Positions 34,252-42,307 of a DNA stretch of 43,453 nt are shown in pieces. The notes beneath the pieces are model-generated. The model had not been told where the DNA came from and did no database searches. It saw only the letters and a list, made by a program, of their open reading frames with translations. Position numbers and translations under genes: made by a program. How positions within the stretch are numbered: position 1 is the first letter of the stretch; each line of letters starts with the position of its first letter. Source of the stretch: an uncultured Erysipelotrichaceae bacterium (GTDB lineage: Bacteria; Bacillota_I; Bacilli_A; RFN20; CAG-826); contig CADCNT010000014.1 of NCBI GenBank assembly GCA_902802905.1, forward strand, positions 1-43,453. The letters run 5' to 3'.

Positions 34252-34581
34252 ATGAAAATAGAATTAACATTAGTTTTAAAAAGCACAGAACGTGCCTATG
34301 AAACATTACAACAATTAAAAGAAGAAGGATTTAACGCTACCGTGATGTCTACCGAATCACTTAGACACGCTGTTGATTATTATCCTGGCGAGCATCATTT
34401 TATTAATCTTAGACAAATTGAAAACCGTGAAATGTTAGAAAGTGTTCTTTGCGTTTTTGTGGTTGATGAAGAAAAGTTAGAGCATTTAAAAGAAGTGATT
34501 AGAAATTACACCTCTAATTTCAAGGACATCAAGGGCTTTATGTATTCTCGAAGCATTGATGATTACGAAGGTTCGATTTAA
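34252..34581 (+). CDS. Small PII-like (ferredoxin-fold) protein, possible nucleotide sensor
   Basis: This 109-residue protein has a predicted beta-alpha-beta-beta-alpha-beta order: IELTLVL, STERAYETLQQLKEEG, FNATVMST, a long loop (about 40-64), ESVLCVFVVD, EEKLEHLKEVIRNYTS, GFMYSRSID. Topology and size match PII-like signal proteins such as the c-di-AMP receptor DarA/PstA, but the DarA glycine-rich ligand motif (TGGFLxxGNTT) is absent, so I do not assign a ligand. The next gene, 5 bases on, is a cation/proton antiporter, a common partner class for PII-like regulators. AGAAGG lies 8 bases before the start. Confidence 0.55.
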   Translation: MKIELTLVLKSTERAYETLQQLKEEGFNATVMSTESLRHAVDYYPGEHHFINLRQIENREMLESVLCVFVVDEEKLEHLKEVIRNYTSNFKDIKGFMYSRSIDDYEGSI

Positions 34582-34586
34582 ATAGT

Positions 34587-35879
34587 ATGGAATTCTATAT
34601 ATTTGCATATATCGCTCTTCTTTTGCTTGTGGCGTTACTCTCCACTCGCTTGATGAAGGTTATTAAGCTCCCTAATGTTACCGGCTATATTATCGTTGGT
34701 ATTTTAATGGGTCCATTTGTTTTTGGATTATTATTCAATAGCTTCACCTTTGAAGGAATTAAAGATAGCCCAATCTATTTATGTGTTGATCGCATTAAAT
34801 GGGTATCAACAGTGGCTCTAGGATTTATTGCCTTTTCTATTGGAACTTCTTTTAGAGCCCAAACTTTAAAAGTGGTTGGTAAAAAAGTAATAATCATTAC
34901 TTGCCTTGAAGCTTTACTTGCTTCTGTTTTTGTCATCGCGATTTTAGTGGGTGCGCACTTTATCTTCCCAGAACAAGTTACTTGGCCGCTCGTATTAACT
35001 CTAGGGGCGATTGCTAGTGCGACTGCTCCAGCCGCTACACTTATGGTTATTAAGCAATATAATGCTAGAGGACCATTAGTGAACACATTGCTTCCAGTTG
35101 TCGCTTTAGATGATGCAGCGGCGTTAATCTTATTTGCAATTCTTTTCCAAATCGCGACAACTTTAGCAATTGGTGGAGAATTCTCTATTTATAAAATGCT
35201 CTTTAAACCAATCATTGAAATCTTAATTTCACTTGGTATTGGTGCGGTCTTAGGCTTCTTGATTAGCTTTATGAATCGTTTCTTCAAGTCAAGAAATAAC
35301 CGACTAATCTGGTGCATATTCTCTGTTTTTGCTGCAATTGGTTGCTATTATCTATTTAAATATCCATTCATGGGTGGATTTGAACTAAGTTCGCTCCTTA
35401 TCTGTATGATGGCAGGAGTCATCTATACGAACATGTGCAAAGATAGTGACCGTACCTTAGATGTCATGGATAGATTCACCTCACCAATTTATATGATGTT
35501 CTTTGTGATTTCCGGAGCATCTTTAGATCTTTCTATCTTCTTTAACGGTAAAGGATTGCTATTGGTGGGAGTGGCTTTCGCTTATATCATTTTTAGAGTG
35601 ATTGGCAAGTATTTAGGTGCTTACGCAGGTTGCTCGATTAGTAAGTGTGAACCACAAGTTAAAAAATATTTAGGCCTTGCTCTTATTCCGCAAGCAGGTG
35701 TTGCTATTGGTTTAGCCACTAACGCAAATGCTTTATTCTCCTCTAATCCGGCAACTGCAGAAATAGGCGGACTAATTATCGCTATTATATTAACTTCAAC
35801 ATTGGTGTATGAACTTGTTGGACCATTATTCTCTAAACTTGCTCTTAGTAAAGCAGGTGAAATTCCTGATACAATATAA
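34587..35879 (+). CDS. Cation/proton antiporter, CPA2 (KefB/NapA-like) family
   Basis: This 430-residue membrane protein has about 12-13 transmembrane segments and a Na_H_Exchanger fold. The first helices have LPNVTGYIIVGILMGP, followed by ATAPAA at 145-150 in the crossover region. A double aspartate (D175-D176) in VALDDAAALI is the ion-binding pair of electrogenic CPA2 exchangers. There is no C-terminal RCK/TrkA domain, so any nucleotide control must come from a separate subunit such as the PII-like protein encoded just before it. There is no ribosome site and a 5-base gap to the upstream gene. Ion (Na or K) is not determined. Confidence 0.85.
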   Translation: MEFYIFAYIALLLLVALLSTRLMKVIKLPNVTGYIIVGILMGPFVFGLLFNSFTFEGIKDSPIYLCVDRIKWVSTVALGFIAFSIGTSFRAQTLKVVGKKVIIITCLEALLASVFVIAILVGAHFIFPEQVTWPLVLTLGAIASATAPAATLMVIKQYNARGPLVNTLLPVVALDDAAALILFAILFQIATTLAIGGEFSIYKMLFKPIIEILISLGIGAVLGFLISFMNRFFKSRNNRLIWCIFSVFAAIGCYYLFKYPFMGGFELSSLLICMMAGVIYTNMCKDSDRTLDVMDRFTSPIYMMFFVISGASLDLSIFFNGKGLLLVGVAFAYIIFRVIGKYLGAYAGCSISKCEPQVKKYLGLALIPQAGVAIGLATNANALFSSNPATAEIGGLIIAIILTSTLVYELVGPLFSKLALSKAGEIPDTI

Positions 35880-35894
35880 GAAAGGAATTTTTAT

Positions 35895-37301
35895 ATGGGA
35901 TACACAAAAGAAGATATCCACCAAGTAGTGGTGAAACAAAAAGAATATTTTGCCCGTGGAGAAACTTTAAGTGTGAAATTTAGAAAAGCACAATTAAAGA
36001 AACTCAAACAAGCAATTATCAATAATCAAGAAAAACTCGTTAATGCGCTTCATGAAGATTTAGGCCGTTGTTCCGTAGAAGCATATTTATGTGATATTGG
36101 CGACACTATCATGGAGATTAATGAGTACTATCATGGGCTTAGAAAATGGAGTAAACCAGAAACCCATTTTTCGGGACTAGCTGCTTTTCCAAGCATTTTC
36201 ACTAAAGTATATAAGATGCCTTATGGTGTATCTTTAATTATTTCCCCATTTAATTTTCCAATTCTTTTATCTTTTGGCGTTCTTGCTGCCGCCATTGCTG
36301 GAGGTAATACTGCAATTATTAAAGCTAGTAGTAAATCAGCAGCCTGTACCAAAGCAATGAAAGAAATCATTGAGGAAACTTTCCCAAGCGAATATATCAC
36401 TGTTATTGATGGCGGACATGATGTTGCTGATTATTGTTTAGAAGAACCAGTCGATAAAATTTTCTATACCGGTTCCCCTAATGTCGGCAAACATGTCATG
36501 GAAATGGCGTCTAAAAACTTAGTGCCTGTCGCTTTAGAATTAGGCGGAGAAAATGGTAACTGGTGTATCGTTAGAAAAGACGCAAACATCAAAGATGCGG
36601 CAAGAAAAATTGCTTTCTTTAAGTTATGTAACGCTGGTCAAGTATGCATCAATATTAATCAAGTTGCAGTCGCCAAAGAAATCGCTGATGAATTTATTGA
36701 AGAACTTAAACAAGCATTCGCTAAACAAATTGGCGGGAACGCTTGTGAAAATGAAGAATATCCTAAACTTATTACTTCTAGAGCGTATGATGGCATTGCT
36801 AATGAAGCGGAACAATATCGTGATCGTATTGTTTTTGGCGGAGTAGGTAATAAAGAAAAACAAAAATACAATCCTACTATTATTTATCCTGTTAATGTTG
36901 ATGAACCAATAGTAAACCACGAAATCTTTGGACCATTACTTCCAATAGTGCCTTTTGAAGATGATAAGGTTGATGAAATCTTAAAAGTAGTCTCATCTAG
37001 ACATCATGGTCTAGCTTTATATATCTTCACCAAAAATAAGAAGTGGGCTAAAAAAGTTATGCAAACCCAACAATATGGTGGTGGATGCATTAATGAAGTA
37101 TGTTTACATCTTATGGTTAAAGGTGTTCCATTTAACGGAACAGGCCATTCTGGAATGGGAGCCTATCACGGAGTGTGGGGCTTTAGAGAATTTACTCATC
37201 CTTCTACAGTTTTGTTTGGTCATACCCATATGAACTTACCTCTTAGAGAACACCCTTATAATAAAAAGAAGCAGGATCTGCTGGGTAAATTCCTTAAATA
37301 A
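35895..37301 (+). CDS. Aldehyde dehydrogenase, class 3 (YwdH/ALDH3-like)
   Basis: A 468-residue NAD(P)-dependent enzyme oxidising aldehydes to carboxylic acids. Catalytic cysteine is C251 in NAGQVCI and the general base is E215 in LELGGE; SPFNFP (117-122) and YTGSPNVG (191-198) bind the coenzyme. The short N-terminus and LRKWSKPE at 82-89 match the ALDH3 class, which includes fatty-aldehyde dehydrogenases. ELGGENGNW replaces the usual ELGGKSP. AAAGGA precedes the start. It is followed after 2 bases by a lysoplasmalogenase-family gene, whose product would release fatty aldehydes. Confidence 0.88.
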   Translation: MGYTKEDIHQVVVKQKEYFARGETLSVKFRKAQLKKLKQAIINNQEKLVNALHEDLGRCSVEAYLCDIGDTIMEINEYYHGLRKWSKPETHFSGLAAFPSIFTKVYKMPYGVSLIISPFNFPILLSFGVLAAAIAGGNTAIIKASSKSAACTKAMKEIIEETFPSEYITVIDGGHDVADYCLEEPVDKIFYTGSPNVGKHVMEMASKNLVPVALELGGENGNWCIVRKDANIKDAARKIAFFKLCNAGQVCININQVAVAKEIADEFIEELKQAFAKQIGGNACENEEYPKLITSRAYDGIANEAEQYRDRIVFGGVGNKEKQKYNPTIIYPVNVDEPIVNHEIFGPLLPIVPFEDDKVDEILKVVSSRHHGLALYIFTKNKKWAKKVMQTQQYGGGCINEVCLHLMVKGVPFNGTGHSGMGAYHGVWGFREFTHPSTVLFGHTHMNLPLREHPYNKKKQDLLGKFLK

Positions 37302-37303
37302 TT

Positions 37304-37999
37304 ATGTTAGTTAGTATTCTTTTAATGTCCTTTGGATTTGTTTTGATGATTCTTTTTATCATCGGCAAACTCATCAATTATTCTTTAAAAGTTACCATCT
37401 TAAAAGCTTTAGCCTCATCCTTATTTGTTGCTCTAGTGATTTATTTATTTTGCCTAAAAGGTTATCCAACTTTAGGCATTTATTTTATGATCGCCTCATT
37501 TTTAGGAATGGTGGGCGATATCTTATTAGGACTTAAAAGATACTTCACGAAATTTAAAGGAGTCTTTAACTATGGGGGGTTCCTTTGTTTTGCCTCTGGA
37601 CATATTGTCTATATCGTTGGTATCTTTGCTTGCTTCTATAGAAGTGGACACTATCTAGTTACCTTCTTACCGTTTATTACTGCCTTATTATTTAGTGGAG
37701 CGGTTATCTTCTTTAGAAAATATCTAAATCTTGATTTTGGCAATAAGAACATTCCTACTTTTATTTATATCACTTTAGTAAGTTCCTTATTCTTCTCTAA
37801 CTTTGCTTTACTTTGGTCGTATAACTTTAATCACTTAACGCTCACCTTATTGACTGTTGGTAGCTTCTGTTTCTTAGTGTCTGATCTCATGCTTTGCAAA
37901 TCCTATTTTGGTAAGTATTCTAAAGCGGAATCCGCAATTTACACAGTTTTTTACTATATCGCTCAATTCATGATTGTCTTCTCTATCTTCTTTTTGTAA
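37304..37999 (+). CDS. YhhN/TMEM86 (lysoplasmalogenase) family membrane protein
   Basis: This 231-residue protein has about eight transmembrane helices. Family marks are KALASSLFVALV, the acidic MVGDILLGLKRYF motif, and FASGHIVYIVG, with a later DLMLCKSYF. Characterised members (human TMEM86B, some bacterial YhhN proteins) cleave the vinyl-ether bond of lysoplasmalogens to an aldehyde plus glycerophospho-headgroup. It starts 2 bases after the aldehyde dehydrogenase without a ribosome site, implying coupled translation. The activity is inferred from family and context. Confidence 0.75.
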   Translation: MLVSILLMSFGFVLMILFIIGKLINYSLKVTILKALASSLFVALVIYLFCLKGYPTLGIYFMIASFLGMVGDILLGLKRYFTKFKGVFNYGGFLCFASGHIVYIVGIFACFYRSGHYLVTFLPFITALLFSGAVIFFRKYLNLDFGNKNIPTFIYITLVSSLFFSNFALLWSYNFNHLTLTLLTVGSFCFLVSDLMLCKSYFGKYSKAESAIYTVFYYIAQFMIVFSIFFL

Positions 38000-38044
38000 A
38001 AAGACTTTATTTATATAAAGTGTTCCTATACAATATTTGAGCAT

Positions 38045-38130
38045 GCCCGAGTGGTGAAATTGGTAGACGCAATGGACTCAAAATCCATCGGTTAACAGCC
38101 ATGTCGGTTCGAGTCCGACCCCGGGCACCA
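38045..38130 (+). tRNA. tRNA-Leu (anticodon CAA)
   Basis: An 86-base class II tRNA. Acceptor GCCCGAG (38045-38051) pairs with CCCGGGC (38120-38126; one mismatch), then A and an encoded CCA. The anticodon stem ATGGA/TCCAT encloses CTCAAAA, giving CAA for UUG codons. A TACAAT box at 38029-38034 may be its -10, and a weak hairpin (38004-38021) lies between it and the membrane protein gene. Confidence 0.96.
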
Positions 38131-38145
38131 TTTAGTAGGTTAAAG

Positions 38146-38169
38146 GTCGAAATATATTTCGACTTTTTT
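38146..38169 (+). terminator. Terminator after tRNA-Leu(CAA)
   Basis: GTCGAAA and TTTCGAC form a 7-bp stem around TATA, followed by six T's. Confidence 0.88.
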
Positions 38170-38190
38170 ATATTTATTCATTTTGTTTTC

Positions 38191-38218
38191 TTGACATTAT
38201 CATTCTTTTTGATAAAGT
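38191..38218 (+). promoter_or_regulatory. Promoter of the S41 lipoprotein gene, with inverted repeat
   Basis: Perfect TTGACA (38191-38196), 16 bases, and TAAAGT (38213-38218). TTATCA (38197-38202) and TGATAA (38210-38215) form an inverted repeat spanning the spacer and touching the -10, a position suited to a repressor. The ribosome site AGAGG is at 38225-38229. Confidence 0.5.
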
Positions 38219-38236
38219 TTTTTTAGAGGTTTTTCT

Positions 38237-40327
38237 ATGAAAAAGTATTCATTGTTTCTTATCATTCCTTCATTATTAATTTCTTCTTGTTCTGAAGTTA
38301 AACAAAAGGATGAAACTCCTCTCATTTCCTTATACGATGAAAACAGCAAATTATATCTTGGAAGTGTTGAGAATAAAGATAACATCTATTCTTTAAGAAC
38401 TTATCATCATAAAGACTATGACGATGTTCCGTTTGTGGATTTTAACGAATACCATTACGGGATTAAATCTTATCTTGAAAGAAATAGAAAATTCTATCAA
38501 GGAAATAACGAACACACTTTCATTTATTCTCGTGTGGAAAATAACGGCAAAATAGTGTTCGATACGCTTGAAAACACAGTCACTTTTAATAATGCGTCTG
38601 CAATTCTTCTTGATTCGATTGGCACTAATAACGGAATTGATGGAGATATTACTAATAACAACATTAAAATCTATACTAGTTCGGAAAAAACCAAAGTTCT
38701 TGAAGAAGGCAAGGATGTGGTTATTGATTTAGATGATTACAACATGGATATAGTCTCTCAAGACCGTCATTTATATGTTCCAATTAACGTCATCAATACA
38801 TTATTACTTGCTCCAACTACCGCAGGGATATGCTTTAACGGAGTTGATTATTTTACTGATTATACGATGAGGAATAGATATATTTCTGTCTTTGCTAGAA
38901 GTGGTAACTACAATTCTTCCTGGATTTTTACTCCTACTGAAGTTCCAACCGCTTTTAAAAGAGTCGAAAATGTTGAAAGTGATGAAAAGTATCGTTTTGA
39001 AGGAATTTACTCTAATAGCACTCTAGAAAAACCAGAAGTTATTGTTTTCTCTTTGTTTAAAGACCATAAAGGAACAATGAATGGCAATATCAAAAATAAT
39101 ATCCACTTTGCTTTTGAATGGTCAGAAGATAATGATGTCATCAATCTTAAAGGCGCACAAACGATGATGGAAAGCCGTGATTTAGATGACGCCACCGGAG
39201 AAATTTTTTACACAAAGATCAATAAAAGGGCGACTAATTACGCTACAGAACATAGAAGTGAAGCGGTTGCCAAAATGAATTACGATGAACTCCGCTTATC
39301 TTTTGATTATTTATATGGATTAAAAGAAAAGCTAGATGTCAATAAACTCATTGAAGAAAATCCAGAACTTAAAGAACGTTTGTTATCAACAAATATCATG
39401 GAGTATGAAGATGCATTTGATAAATTGGTCAATTACTACATCGATGATATTCATTCTTCTATCAATGGAGGAGAATCTATTTATTCTTCTTCGCCAATCC
39501 CTTCTTTCCTCACTATTAAAAACGGAGAATATCAAGGCAATAGAAATAAAGCTTATTACAGTGAAGTTGGTCGATTGGGCACAATGAAAAACAATTCCCA
39601 CTTTAATTCAGCTTATGAAATAAGCGGCAAAACTGCCTATCTTAAATTCCATTTATTTATTCACACTATATCCTCATCTTTTCCAATGGCACCAATTAAT
39701 AGCAGTGTCTATAAAACAGAAACTCATGAACAAGCTCAACAAAAAGTCTTGTCTGCTTTAAATTATTCCCCTTATTATGCATTTTGTGTTGCATTTAACG
39801 ATATTTTAAAGCATACCGAAATCGAGAATATTGTTTTTGATTTAACTGGTAATATTGGTGGAGAGATTCGTTGTTTCCCATATTTAGCAGCATTTATGAG
39901 CAAGGACCCTAATATTGTTTATCGCAATACTTTCGATAACACATTAGTGGATTTGCATTATAAAGTCGACCTTAACGGCGATAATGTTTTTGGAGGAGAA
40001 GGCGATTCCTTTGAAGGAAAATATAAATTCTATATTCTTAACGGTGCTAATTTCTCTGCTGGAAACGAATTTGCAGCTTTTGCCAAAGATAGTGGTTGCG
40101 CGAAATTAATCGGTGAGAAAAGCGCCGGAGGAAGCTGCGCCATTGCTAATCGTGTTGATTCTTCAGGATTAACTTATAAATTATCTTCGACATTTCATCT
40201 TCAATTAAAACAAGGTGATAAATATATCAGTAATGATGACGGAGTCGATATTGATTATCAAATTCCTTTTGAAAACTGGTATGAATTAGATCAATTGGAT
40301 GCATTTTTAAACACCTTATCAAATTAA
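38237..40327 (+). CDS. S41-family (tail-specific protease-like) lipoprotein
   Basis: This 696-residue exported protein has a lipobox LLISSC with acylated cysteine C18. A large, unrecognised N-terminal region (about 20-380) precedes a C-terminal S41 fold: IENIVFDLTGNIGGE, then NGANFSAGNEFAAFAKD, with S607 as likely nucleophile, then LIGEKSAGGS and a DDGVDIDYQIP end. The usual catalytic lysine, expected about 25 residues after the serine (GKG motif), is replaced by glycine. Thus it is either a Tricorn-like S41 variant using other residues, or inactive. No PDZ domain was recognised. Own promoter; the GGDEF gene follows after 6 bases. Confidence 0.7.
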   Translation: MKKYSLFLIIPSLLISSCSEVKQKDETPLISLYDENSKLYLGSVENKDNIYSLRTYHHKDYDDVPFVDFNEYHYGIKSYLERNRKFYQGNNEHTFIYSRVENNGKIVFDTLENTVTFNNASAILLDSIGTNNGIDGDITNNNIKIYTSSEKTKVLEEGKDVVIDLDDYNMDIVSQDRHLYVPINVINTLLLAPTTAGICFNGVDYFTDYTMRNRYISVFARSGNYNSSWIFTPTEVPTAFKRVENVESDEKYRFEGIYSNSTLEKPEVIVFSLFKDHKGTMNGNIKNNIHFAFEWSEDNDVINLKGAQTMMESRDLDDATGEIFYTKINKRATNYATEHRSEAVAKMNYDELRLSFDYLYGLKEKLDVNKLIEENPELKERLLSTNIMEYEDAFDKLVNYYIDDIHSSINGGESIYSSSPIPSFLTIKNGEYQGNRNKAYYSEVGRLGTMKNNSHFNSAYEISGKTAYLKFHLFIHTISSSFPMAPINSSVYKTETHEQAQQKVLSALNYSPYYAFCVAFNDILKHTEIENIVFDLTGNIGGEIRCFPYLAAFMSKDPNIVYRNTFDNTLVDLHYKVDLNGDNVFGGEGDSFEGKYKFYILNGANFSAGNEFAAFAKDSGCAKLIGEKSAGGSCAIANRVDSSGLTYKLSSTFHLQLKQGDKYISNDDGVDIDYQIPFENWYELDQLDAFLNTLSN

Positions 40328-40333
40328 AACAAT

Positions 40334-41461
40334 ATGGAATTATTTAAGGAATATATAACCATTAACTTTATTCTGATTCTTGTCGCTGTCGTGATGTATA
40401 TTTACGCTATCCAAAAATTTCATCAACATCCACGTATCAGCACTTATTCAATATTGATTGTAAGTTTTGCTTTAACTTTGTCGGTTGTTGAATTCTTACA
40501 AGACTACTTTAAGATTCAAGGCATCTTATCTGGCACCTATGTTTGTGCAATTAGTGGCTACACTCTTAGACCAATTTGTGTCTATTTATTTATCTTGATG
40601 ACATATAGAGGTAGAAAAAACAGAGTATTTTGGTTGAGCATTATTCCTCTAGCGTTAAATTTCTTTGTTTATTTACTTGGTGTATTTCCTGCTACATCTC
40701 ATCTTGTTCAACATTTTGAAGGTGGTGGAAGTGTACCGGTAAGATATATTGCCGGAGATAGCATTTTACATTATTTCTCTCATATCGTTTCTTTAGCGTA
40801 TGTGATTTGGCTGATTTATATTTCTATTTCTGTATTAAAATTCAAACACATTTCACATGGATTAACGATTTTAATGCTTGCGTTTTTTGTGATTATTTCA
40901 GTGGTATTAGAGTCTTTCTTTAATAAAGACGGCACTCTTAATTTGCTTAATCCTACTATCGCAGTTAGCTGCATGGTTTATTATTTGTATTTACATATTG
41001 AGCAAACTCAGGTTGACATGCTTACTGGTCTATTTAATCGAGAAACTTATTATCACGATTTGCCACGTATGGAGAAGTCATTAACTGGTATCGTCCAATT
41101 TGATATGAATGGCTTAAAATTCATCAATGATCATTACGGCCATCTTGAAGGAGACAAAGCAATACATGAAATCGCGTTTGAGATTTCAGCCTGTTGTAGT
41201 AAAAGAATGTATGCTTATCGATTAGGTGGAGATGAATTTCTTGTTTTAGTGAATGACACTAAAGAGGAAGATGTTTTAAAATATATTGAACTAGTTAAAA
41301 GAAAGATTAGTGAAATGAATTATAGTTGCTCTATTGGATACGCTTATCGAAGTGATAAAAACATCTCTTTAGAAACTCTCTTTAAAGAATCAGAAAAGAG
41401 AATGTATGAAGATAAAGCCGAGTTCTACAAAGACGGCAAGCATGAAAGAAGAAAAATATAA
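40334..41461 (+). CDS. Membrane diguanylate cyclase (GGDEF)
   Basis: This 375-residue protein has an N-terminal block of seven hydrophobic segments (about 8-220) resembling 7TM sensor regions of histidine kinases. A GGDEF domain follows: DMLTGLFNRETY, FDMNGLKFINDHYGH and an intact RLGGDEF (298-302), so c-di-GMP synthesis is likely. The RxxD inhibitory site expected just before GGDEF is absent, so product feedback at this site is not expected. No EAL, HD-GYP or PilZ partner is in the window. No ribosome site; it starts 6 bases after the S41 lipoprotein gene and may be co-translated with it. Confidence 0.9.
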   Translation: MELFKEYITINFILILVAVVMYIYAIQKFHQHPRISTYSILIVSFALTLSVVEFLQDYFKIQGILSGTYVCAISGYTLRPICVYLFILMTYRGRKNRVFWLSIIPLALNFFVYLLGVFPATSHLVQHFEGGGSVPVRYIAGDSILHYFSHIVSLAYVIWLIYISISVLKFKHISHGLTILMLAFFVIISVVLESFFNKDGTLNLLNPTIAVSCMVYYLYLHIEQTQVDMLTGLFNRETYYHDLPRMEKSLTGIVQFDMNGLKFINDHYGHLEGDKAIHEIAFEISACCSKRMYAYRLGGDEFLVLVNDTKEEDVLKYIELVKRKISEMNYSCSIGYAYRSDKNISLETLFKESEKRMYEDKAEFYKDGKHERRKI

Positions 41462-41473
41462 GGGGTAATAAAT

Positions 41474-42304
41474 ATGTCTAAAGCTGATGAAATATTTGTA
41501 GCGAACATGAAAGAAATCCTAGAAACTGGTTTTTCTGATGAAAAGTTAGAAGTTAGACCTCACTGGGAAGATGGTACTCCTGCACACACTATTAAAAAGT
41601 TCTGTATTGTTAATCGCTATAACTTACAAGAGGAATTACCAATTCTTACTATTAGAAGAACTGCCTTCAAATCTTGTTTAGATGAACTCCTTTGGATTTG
41701 GCAAAAGAAATCCAATAACGTTCATGATTTAAAAAGTCATATTTGGGATTCATGGGCAGATGAAACTGGCTCCATAGGAAAAGCCTATGGCTATCAACTC
41801 GCTAAGAAATCTATTTATAAAGAAGGCGAATTCGACCAAGTCGATAGAGTTTTATATGATTTGAAACATAATCCACAATCTCGAAGAATTATGACTAATA
41901 TCTATAACTTTGAAGACTTACATGAGATGAATTTATATCCATGTGCTTATTCCATGACATTCAATGTCACTGGAGACACACTTAATGGCATCTTAAATCA
42001 AAGAAGCAATGATATGTTAACCGCCAATAACTGGAACGTTTTACAATATTCATTATTATTAATAATGTTTGCGCAAGTATCTGGCTTAAAGCCTGGTACT
42101 TTAGTCCATGTTATCGCTGATGCACATATCTATGATAGACATGTCGATTTAGTTAAAGAAGTGATTGCTAAACCACAGCATAAAGCTCCTAAGCTTTGGG
42201 TTGATCCTTCTATTACGAATTTCTATGATTTCACACTCGATTCCTTCAAATTAATCGATTATGAATATGAACCATTTGACAAGAAAATTCCTGTGGCGGT
42301 GTAG
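41474..42304 (+). CDS. thyA: Thymidylate synthase
   Basis: A 276-residue folate-dependent enzyme converting dUMP to dTMP. The nucleophile is C157 in LYPCAYSMTFNV, where the common PCH is PCA, as in the B. subtilis ThyA-type group. QRSNDM (176-181) binds the dUMP phosphate, and IGKAYGYQLAKK is typical of the same subgroup. AAGGGG is placed upstream. It is followed after 3 bases by folA, which regenerates tetrahydrofolate from the dihydrofolate made here. Confidence 0.96.
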   Translation: MSKADEIFVANMKEILETGFSDEKLEVRPHWEDGTPAHTIKKFCIVNRYNLQEELPILTIRRTAFKSCLDELLWIWQKKSNNVHDLKSHIWDSWADETGSIGKAYGYQLAKKSIYKEGEFDQVDRVLYDLKHNPQSRRIMTNIYNFEDLHEMNLYPCAYSMTFNVTGDTLNGILNQRSNDMLTANNWNVLQYSLLLIMFAQVSGLKPGTLVHVIADAHIYDRHVDLVKEVIAKPQHKAPKLWVDPSITNFYDFTLDSFKLIDYEYEPFDKKIPVAV

Positions 42305-42307
42305 TTT

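Noticed and set aside
34089-34301. 70-codon plus-strand reading frame
   Set aside because: It is tRNA-Leu sequence read as protein and then runs through a terminator and promoter.
38004-38021. Hairpin ACTTTA/TAAAGT as terminator of the YhhN-family gene
   Set aside because: The stem is AT-rich and no T-tract follows, so it is not called; read-through into tRNA-Leu is possible.
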